A stretch of 64,000 nucleotides of DNA. Origin: Rikenellaceae bacterium (GTDB lineage: Bacteria > Bacteroidota > Bacteroidia > Bacteroidales > Rikenellaceae). Below, one piece after another: positions 58,686-64,000 of the stretch. Below the pieces are notes generated by a model that was given only the letters and a program-made list of their open reading frames with translations, ran no database searches and was not told the DNA's origin. The stretch's first letter is position 1; each line of letters opens with the position of its first letter. Location of the stretch: the NCBI GenBank assembly GCA_015059965.1, contig SUZM01000009.1, forward strand, positions 25,777 through 89,776, read 5' to 3'. The translations under genes and the position numbers were made by a program.

Positions 58686-60806
58686 TCAACGGAGGTCAAG
58701 CTCCTCGAGCAGCCAGGAGGCCCCGGCATACTTCTCGATGATAAAGAGCAGGTAACGCACATCGACCGAGATGGTGCGCTGCAACTCGGGCTCGAAGGCC
58801 ACATCGCCCGACATAGCCTCCCAGTTACCATCGAAGGCCAGACCGATCAACTCACCGCGGCTGTTCATGATGGGAGAACCGGAGTTTCCGCCCGTGATAT
58901 CGCAATTTGCCAGGAAGGCCACAGGCATCTCGCCGTTCTTATCGGCCCAGCGGCCGAAGTCGCGCTTCTCGTAGAGCTCCTTGAGGCGGGCCGGCACGAA
59001 GAATTCGTGGTTATCCTCCTGAACCTCCTTCTCCATGACACCCTTCAAGGTGGTGTAGTGGTTATACTTCACCCCATCGACCGGACGATAGGGAAGCACC
59101 TGGCCATAGGTCAGACGGATCGAGAAGTTGGCATCCGAGGCCCACGCCTTCTCGGGTCTCTGCAACATCAGACCTGCGATATAGAGACGATGGCCATCGC
59201 CATATTTAAACTGCGTAGGGGCCAACTCCTTCATCTTGGCCAGGTAGAGCTCCATCACCGAGGCATAAAGTGCAACGGCGGGATCCGACTGTAGGCGGTT
59301 TTTATCAAAATTCTTCATAAAAGCCACCACCTGCTCCTCGTTATCAAAGATAGAGCGATCGTAGAGGTCGTCCACATAGGCATCGATATTGCCGGCAAAC
59401 TGCTTGTCGATCACCTCGGCATAGATCGAAGGAAGCTCCTTCATATTTTCGCGGGCAATGGTAAGCATACGCTTGGCCACCTTGCGGTCGGTAGGCGCAT
59501 TATAATCTTTATACCACTCTTTCATTCTCTCGATCATCTCCTGCAGCTGCTCTTCAGGCAGCGACTCGAGACGAACGAATGTTCCGGCCGGAGAGAGAAT
59601 CTCTACCGCCGAGAGGAAAGCCTCTCGCAGATACTGAGCAGTGGCTTGCGGATCGCGGGCCTCCTTCACCGACTCCTCGATCAGGCGGAGGGCATCCATA
59701 TACCCCTCCTCGGGCAGGGTATTCTTTTCGGCCCACTTCTGGAACGAGTACTCCTGCAGCTCCTTCTTGCTCTTCACATGGAGCTTCTCAATGCCGCGCG
59801 ACATGCCGATCGAGTTCTTCCAGTAGTTCGACGACGAAGCGTACTTCGAGGCGTACTGGATGCGCACCTTGTCGCTGGCAGCCATATCCTCCTTGAGGAT
59901 CGCCTGACGCTCGCCGCGGATATAGATGCGCTGCGGGTTATCGACGCTGAGCATGTAGTCGATCTCCGAGGAGGTCATATAGCGGGTCGTGGAGCCCGGG
60001 AAGCCCATGATCATCGCAAAGTCACCCTCCTCGACTCCCTTAGTGGAGATCGAAAGGTATTTATCGGCCTTATAAGGCACATTCTCGGGCGAATATTCGG
60101 CCGGGCGGTTATCCTTACCGGCATAGACACGGAAGATCGAGAAATCGCCCGTATGGCGCGGCCACATCCAGTTGTCGGTCTCACCTCCAAATTTACCGAT
60201 CGACGAGGGAGGGGTACCCACCAGGCGCACATCCTTATAGACCTCCATTACGAAGGCGAAGAACTGGTTGCCGCCAAAGAAGGTGGGGATAACCACCTCC
60301 ATGCCCGGATTTTCGCTCTCCAGTCTCTTCACGAGAGCCTCCTTGTTTGCACCCACCATCTTCTGGCGCTCCTCGCCACCGGCAATCGAGGGAATGTTTC
60401 CCAGAATCTCGGCCGTTACATCATGGATCTGGCGAATGAAGCGCACCTCAAGGCCCGGAGCGGGAAGCTCCTCCTGGTTGTTCATCGCCCAGAAGCCGAA
60501 CTTGAGGTAGTCATGCTCCACAGACGAGAGGGCCTGGATATTGGGATAGCCGCAGTGGTGGTTGGTAAACAGGAGGCCGTTGGGCGAGACAATCTCGCCG
60601 GTACACCCACGACCGAAGATCACGATAGCATCCTTCAAGGCCAACTTATCGGGCGAGTAGATATCCTCAGCCTTGAGCTTCAAACCCAGCGACTTCATAT
60701 CCTTCTCATTCATCTTCTTCAGGTAGGGCAAGAGCCACATACCCTCGTCGGCCATAGCCGACAGCGACAGCATCAAAGCCGTCAGCGCACACAGTAATCT
60801 CTTCAT
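58686..60806 (-). CDS. dpp7: S46-family dipeptidyl-peptidase 7
   Basis: A 706-residue exported serine peptidase that removes N-terminal dipeptides, with a signal peptide ending AMADEG. The chymotrypsin-fold His is in LLFTNHHCGYPN (about 84) and the nucleophile is Ser642 in GGNSGSPIMNS. The residue 18 after it, which sets P1 preference in Porphyromonas enzymes (Gly in DPP7, Arg in DPP11), is Gly660 (GLAFDGNWE), pointing to DPP7 with hydrophobic P1 preference. It serves growth on peptides in Bacteroidetes. Monocistronic. Confidence 0.92.
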   Translation of the reverse strand: MKRLLCALTALMLSLSAMADEGMWLLPYLKKMNEKDMKSLGLKLKAEDIYSPDKLALKDAIVIFGRGCTGEIVSPNGLLFTNHHCGYPNIQALSSVEHDYLKFGFWAMNNQEELPAPGLEVRFIRQIHDVTAEILGNIPSIAGGEERQKMVGANKEALVKRLESENPGMEVVIPTFFGGNQFFAFVMEVYKDVRLVGTPPSSIGKFGGETDNWMWPRHTGDFSIFRVYAGKDNRPAEYSPENVPYKADKYLSISTKGVEEGDFAMIMGFPGSTTRYMTSSEIDYMLSVDNPQRIYIRGERQAILKEDMAASDKVRIQYASKYASSSNYWKNSIGMSRGIEKLHVKSKKELQEYSFQKWAEKNTLPEEGYMDALRLIEESVKEARDPQATAQYLREAFLSAVEILSPAGTFVRLESLPEEQLQEMIERMKEWYKDYNAPTDRKVAKRMLTIARENMKELPSIYAEVIDKQFAGNIDAYVDDLYDRSIFDNEEQVVAFMKNFDKNRLQSDPAVALYASVMELYLAKMKELAPTQFKYGDGHRLYIAGLMLQRPEKAWASDANFSIRLTYGQVLPYRPVDGVKYNHYTTLKGVMEKEVQEDNHEFFVPARLKELYEKRDFGRWADKNGEMPVAFLANCDITGGNSGSPIMNSRGELIGLAFDGNWEAMSGDVAFEPELQRTISVDVRYLLFIIEKYAGASWLLEELDLR

Positions 60807-60927
60807 ATCTTTTTTTTCGGTTGGTTTTCTATTTTTTAGGGGGAGGTGTCAGCAGGTAGTAGCTTTTTTAACACTTGAACTTCTATTCCTTCTACACCTC
60901 CTACATCTTTCCCCTATCTCTCCCCTT

Positions 60928-61863
60928 TTATTTAATGGCGATCATATTCAGGATTGAGCGTTCGGCCGCCTCGCGTACCGACTCCTCCATCTCAATCTCG
61001 GGTCCCTCGTTCTCAAGGCACGAAACGATATTCTCCAAGGTCACCATCTTCATATAGTTGCAATTGTTACACCCTGCAGCCTCGGCACCCGGAGCCGGGA
61101 TAAACTCCTTCTCGGGCATACGCTTCTGCATCTCGGTGAGGATGCCGGGCTCGGTAACCACAATAAAACGCCGGGCATCACTCCGGGCACAGTAGTCCAA
61201 AATAGCAGCCGTGGAGCCCACGAAGTCGGCCTCGGCGACCACAGCGGCCCGGCACTCGGGGTGAACGACCACTCGTGCTTCGGGATACTGAAGTTTCAGC
61301 TTCCGGAGCCCCTCCAAAGAGAACTCCTCATGGACGTGGCACGCCCCATCCCACAGGAGCATATTCTCACGGCCGGTCAGCCTTTTGATATAGGAGCCCA
61401 GGTTACGGTCGGGGGCAAAGATGATGGGTTGCTCCGCGGGGATCGACTCCACCACCTGCAGGGCATTCGACGAGGTACAGCAGATATCGGTATGCGCCTT
61501 GACACCGACGGTGGTATTGACATACGAGACCACCAGATGGCCGGGATGCTCCGCTTTGAAGCGGGCCAGCTCCTCGGCGCGGCACGACTCGGCCAACGAG
61601 CAGCTCGCCTCGGGGCAGGGGATCAGCACCTTTTTATCGGGGCAGAGCACCTTGGCGGTCTCAGCCATGAAGTGAACACCCGCAAAGAGGATCACCGGTT
61701 CGGCGATCGACTGCGCCTTGACGGCCAAGGCCAGGGAGTCACCCAAGAAGTCGGCCACGGCCTGCACCTCGGGATTGGTGTAGTAGTGGGCCAGGATCAC
61801 CGCCCCCTTCTCCTTTTTCAGTTCGGCTATGCGATCCATGAGTTGTTGTCGGGAAGTTGCCAT
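60928..61863 (-). CDS. nadA: Quinolinate synthase
   Basis: A 311-residue NadA that condenses iminoaspartate with dihydroxyacetone phosphate for NAD synthesis, with a 4Fe-4S cluster. Visible parts: KKEKGAVILAHYYTNPEVQAVADFLGDSLAL, the DICCTSSNALQVVESIP cysteine, HPEC, and GCNNCNYMKMVTLENI. It ends 110 bp after the DPP7 start on the same strand but nadB and nadC are not in the window. Confidence 0.95.
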   Translation of the reverse strand: MATSRQQLMDRIAELKKEKGAVILAHYYTNPEVQAVADFLGDSLALAVKAQSIAEPVILFAGVHFMAETAKVLCPDKKVLIPCPEASCSLAESCRAEELARFKAEHPGHLVVSYVNTTVGVKAHTDICCTSSNALQVVESIPAEQPIIFAPDRNLGSYIKRLTGRENMLLWDGACHVHEEFSLEGLRKLKLQYPEARVVVHPECRAAVVAEADFVGSTAAILDYCARSDARRFIVVTEPGILTEMQKRMPEKEFIPAPGAEAAGCNNCNYMKMVTLENIVSCLENEGPEIEMEESVREAAERSILNMIAIK

Positions 61864-62313
61864 GATGTTTATTTTTTTACTTTTTAATTTAGTTTTAAAT
61901 ATTTAATAAAAATAAAGAAGAATATATAAGAATATATAAGGCTGTTCATCGTGTCGATAACTTTTCTTCTCCACCTCTTATTGACAACCTGTTTTTTCGT
62001 TGTTTATTCTCTTCTTCTTTTAAGTTGCTTACTATCTGTTTGCTTATGGTCCGGGAATCCGAGTTCTTGACAGCGGTTGAAAAGGTTATTCACATTTCAA
62101 CACCTCTGTTTTGTGAACACTCCCTGCTGAAAGTCGTTGGATAAAAGAGTTGAAAAAATAGAAAAACTTTTTTTGGAAATTGGGATCGACGATTTGTATA
62201 ATCGGAAATCGGCTCGTTCCAAATTTTTTCACCCTGAACTTATTCTAATTTTTCAACCGCTTATCAACCCTTTCTTAACAACTTTTCATCACATTCTCGA
62301 CAAGTTTTTCACA
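61864..62313. other. AT-rich region with DnaA-box-like sites, second candidate
   Basis: The 61864-62274 gap plus the mrp end. Matches to TTWTNCACA are TTATTCACA at 62086-62094 and TTTTTCACA at 62305-62313; near matches include TTATTGACA at 61979 and TTATCGACA on the minus strand near 61951. A 60-bp AT tract with AAGAATATATAAGAATATAT (61918-61938) could be an unwinding element. It shares a 23-nt motif with the 41.3-kb region (62252-62274). Confidence 0.35.
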
Positions 62314-63333
62314 AATCGAGCGGTAGTACTCCTCCACGCGCGAATCGTTCAAAACGGCCGGGCGACCTTCGTCCGATCCCTCCATAACGCGCTGTATGAT
62401 AGGTATTTCGCCCAAGAAAGGAATGTTATTTTCCTCGGCATATCGGCGGGCACCGCCACGTCCGAAGAGGTAGTAGCGGTTCTCGGGCAGCTCCTCGGGG
62501 GTAAACCAGGCCATGTTCTCCACAATGCCCGTCACGGGGACGTTTACCTGCGGATGGCGGAACATCTCCACACCGCGCACCACATCGGCCACGGCCACCT
62601 GCTGGGGGGTGGAGACGATCACTGCGCCCGAGAGTTTCAGCTCGTTGATCAGTTGCAGATGGATGTCGCCCGTTCCGGGAGGCATGTCGATCAGCAGAAA
62701 GTCGAGTGTTCCCCATCGGGTCTGGTGGATAAGCTGACGGAGGGCATTCGAAGCCATCGTGCCGCGCCACATCAGGGCATCGGTGGGTTGGATGAAGAAG
62801 CCGATCGACATGAGCTTGAGCCCCATCGCCTCAGCCGGAATGATGGCATCGAAGTTGGTCTCGGTGTCGTGCTCGGCCTCGGGCATATACCCCTCTACGC
62901 CAAACATCTTGGGCTGCGAGGGGCCGTAAATATCGGCATCGAGTACCCCGACACGGTAACCCATATCGCGCAACATGAGGGCTAAGTTGGCCGTGACGGT
63001 CGATTTGCCCACGCCACCCTTTCCCGAGGCGACGGCCACCACATGGGCCACCCCCGTGGTCATCGTGCGGGGCTTCTCGGGCTGCTGTTTGGGAGCCTCT
63101 CCCTCGCGCAGGGTTACGATCACGGCATAGCCGGCCATTGCGCTCTCGATACTCTCCTGCACCTCGCGCCGAATCTTTGAGGCAAAGGGATCGCGCGCCT
63201 TCTTGAAGCGGAGTGAAATATGTATCTTCTTCTCTTCGATCGAAATCTTCTCTACCATCCCGCTCTCCACAATGTTCTGTTTGGTTTCGGGATGAATCAC
63301 CGTCTTCAATCTCTCTTTGATCTGTTGTTCCAT
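62275..63333 (-). CDS. mrp: Mrp/NBP35-family Fe-S cluster carrier ATPase
   Basis: A 352-residue P-loop ATPase with an N-terminal DUF59/MIP18-like domain (about 1-85) and the deviant Walker A GKGGVGKSTV (about 113-122), then DADIYGPSQPKMFGV and LLIDMPPGTGD. It delivers Fe-S clusters to target proteins. The CPxC-type cysteine pair usual after GxVENM is missing: the text is GIVENMAWFTPEELPENRYYLFG. A minus-strand TACCTTTG box lies at 63392-63385. Confidence 0.92.
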   Translation of the reverse strand: MEQQIKERLKTVIHPETKQNIVESGMVEKISIEEKKIHISLRFKKARDPFASKIRREVQESIESAMAGYAVIVTLREGEAPKQQPEKPRTMTTGVAHVVAVASGKGGVGKSTVTANLALMLRDMGYRVGVLDADIYGPSQPKMFGVEGYMPEAEHDTETNFDAIIPAEAMGLKLMSIGFFIQPTDALMWRGTMASNALRQLIHQTRWGTLDFLLIDMPPGTGDIHLQLINELKLSGAVIVSTPQQVAVADVVRGVEMFRHPQVNVPVTGIVENMAWFTPEELPENRYYLFGRGGARRYAEENNIPFLGEIPIIQRVMEGSDEGRPAVLNDSRVEEYYRSICEKLVENVMKSC

Positions 63334-63398
63334 ATTTAACTATGTTTTTTACTCTTTTTTGGCTATGTATAGTTATCCAACTAACAAAGGTATAAAAT

Positions 63399-63436
63399 AA
63401 TGAGCAATGAGCAATGCGTAAGGAGCAATTATTTTG
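63399..63436. repeat. Fragment of the dispersed intergenic repeat
   Basis: Contains ATGAGCAATGAGCAATG and GGAGCAATTATTTTGATAG, related to the end of copies at 18583 and 28372. Confidence 0.45.
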
Positions 63437-63463
63437 ATAGACAAAATTATTTTCGTATCTTTG
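63433..63463 (+). promoter_or_regulatory. Consensus promoter of the terminal gene
   Basis: TTTG (63433-63436), 19 nt, TATCTTTG (63456-63463), giving a leader of about 265 nt before the ATG at 63733. Confidence 0.7.
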
Positions 63464-63574
63464 CGGAGCCGTCTGTGATGGGCGGCAACATAATTTAGTG
63501 AAAGTGTTTCGCTGACCTTTTTATCGAAATCTGGGAAGTTTTATTACAAGAAAGTAGCAATCACTCATCACCGA

Positions 63575-63700
63575 TGTTGTGTATACGCAATTTTTTGTGT
63601 ATGCCGTGCGGTGTGGAGTAGGTCTATTCTTGTAAGGGTATTCCAGAACCTCGATAAAGTAGATATGTCAACTCCACACTTTTCTATTTTTGTGTATTGC
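63575..63700 (+). promoter_or_regulatory. Structured leader upstream of the terminal secreted-protein gene
   Basis: GTGTGGAGT near 63611 pairs with ACTCCACAC near 63670, a 9-bp stem closing a loop of about 50 nt, with TGTGTATACGCAATT just ahead. No known riboswitch recognised. It would lie in the message leader and may control translation. Confidence 0.45.
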
Positions 63701-63732
63701 ACGGAAAACAACAACCAAATTTTATAATTTTT

Positions 63733-64000
63733 ATGAAAAAACTTCTACTTATTGTGGCGTTTGCGCTTATGGCCGTCGGGGCCGGGGCGCAGGAACTGAT
63801 CGTGAAGAGCCCGCTGCAGGCCGATCCGTCGGATATCTACGCCCGCAACCATGTGCGCACGGCCCCGAATACGGGTGAGGCGGGCGCCGTGATCAAGGTG
63901 GCCATCCCCTCGAAGAAGGTCAGCTTTTCGAGCTCCTGGATCCTGGGCGACGTCTATACGCATGCCGGCGAGTACATCGTGCATGTGGCCAAGGGAACCA
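63733..64000 (+). CDS. Secreted protein, 3' end cut by window edge
   Basis: The first 89 codons of an exported protein: signal peptide MKKLLLIVAFALMAVGAGAQ, then ELIVKSPLQADPSDIYARNHVRT, and a beta-rich start with FSSSWILGDVYTHAGEYIVHVAKG. The frame is open to the end of the window. The family cannot be told from this part. It is preceded by a consensus promoter and a long structured leader. Confidence 0.75.
   Translation, partial: MKKLLLIVAFALMAVGAGAQELIVKSPLQADPSDIYARNHVRTAPNTGEAGAVIKVAIPSKKVSFSSSWILGDVYTHAGEYIVHVAKGT

Noticed and set aside
1..64000. tRNA, rRNA and tmRNA genes
   Set aside because: I looked at the longer intergenic gaps and saw no cloverleaf with a T-loop GTTCRA pattern in a suitable frame, and no rRNA text. 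A short tRNA could still be missed without a search tool.

Overview
The window reads as a moderately GC-rich Bacteroidales chromosome, most like Alistipes/Rikenellaceae. Reasons: promoters of the Bacteroidetes form TTTG-N19/20-TAnnTTTG recur (for example at 29128/29151, 54751/54775 and 63433/63456), Shine-Dalgarno sites are mostly absent, Bacteroidetes-restricted families are present (DUF4296, DUF3467, PG_1098-type methyltransferase, DPP7, EF-G2), and menaquinone is apparently made by the futalosine route. The genus is an inference from gene content.

Layout. 1-1147: 3'-truncated RelA/SpoT homologue with a ruined hydrolase site. 1263-3469: HlyIII/PAQR protein, pth and rplY, with a 110-bp inverted-repeat element between the last two. 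3743-15908: a tightly packed minus-strand run of ten genes (flippase, holB, folK, two lipoproteins, an outer-membrane barrel, rbfA, an FtsX-type permease, a DUF4296 lipoprotein, and an amidohydrolase that may be the aminofutalosine deaminase). 16298-17852: an AT-rich tandem pair of secreted paralogues. 17876-18561: rnpB (RNase P RNA) whose 3' end and terminator have been copied twice as 132-134 bp units. 18947-26287: structured leader, ABC-2 exporter, M13 peptidase and an EF-G2-type factor with a non-canonical G domain. 26381-35587: LPS-kinase-like protein, a small lipoprotein, rnhB, a candidate small RNA, a membrane protein, AraC regulator, LTA-synthase-like sulfatase and a two-component system. 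35643-40937: minus-strand block with mqnD, mqnB, an M24 peptidase, a DUF3467 protein, corA and mqnA.

41438-49761: a compact, fully open set of nine phage-derived genes (tail-like proteins, ClpP-like protease, capsid, portal, connector-like, holin, endolysin) with no terminase, integrase or tape-measure gene. It runs 9 bp upstream of comEC and into a housekeeping plus-strand series (PG_1098 methyltransferase, YihY, DUF2520, kdsC, coiled-coil protein, zapA, a candidate 6S RNA, rny). This cassette is the best candidate for an undescribed system: a domesticated particle or gene-transfer-like module linked to DNA uptake, though ordinary prophage decay is not excluded.

57245-57791: a diverged copy of the rny 3' end plus two more members of the inverted-repeat element family. 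57792-63333: an alpha/beta hydrolase, DPP7, nadA and mrp. The window closes with a long structured leader and a truncated secreted protein. Two AT-rich intergenic regions (about 41.2-41.34 kb and 61.87-62.31 kb) carry DnaA-box-like clusters and share a 23-nt motif. The first lies where gene orientation diverges, so it is a candidate replication-origin region.
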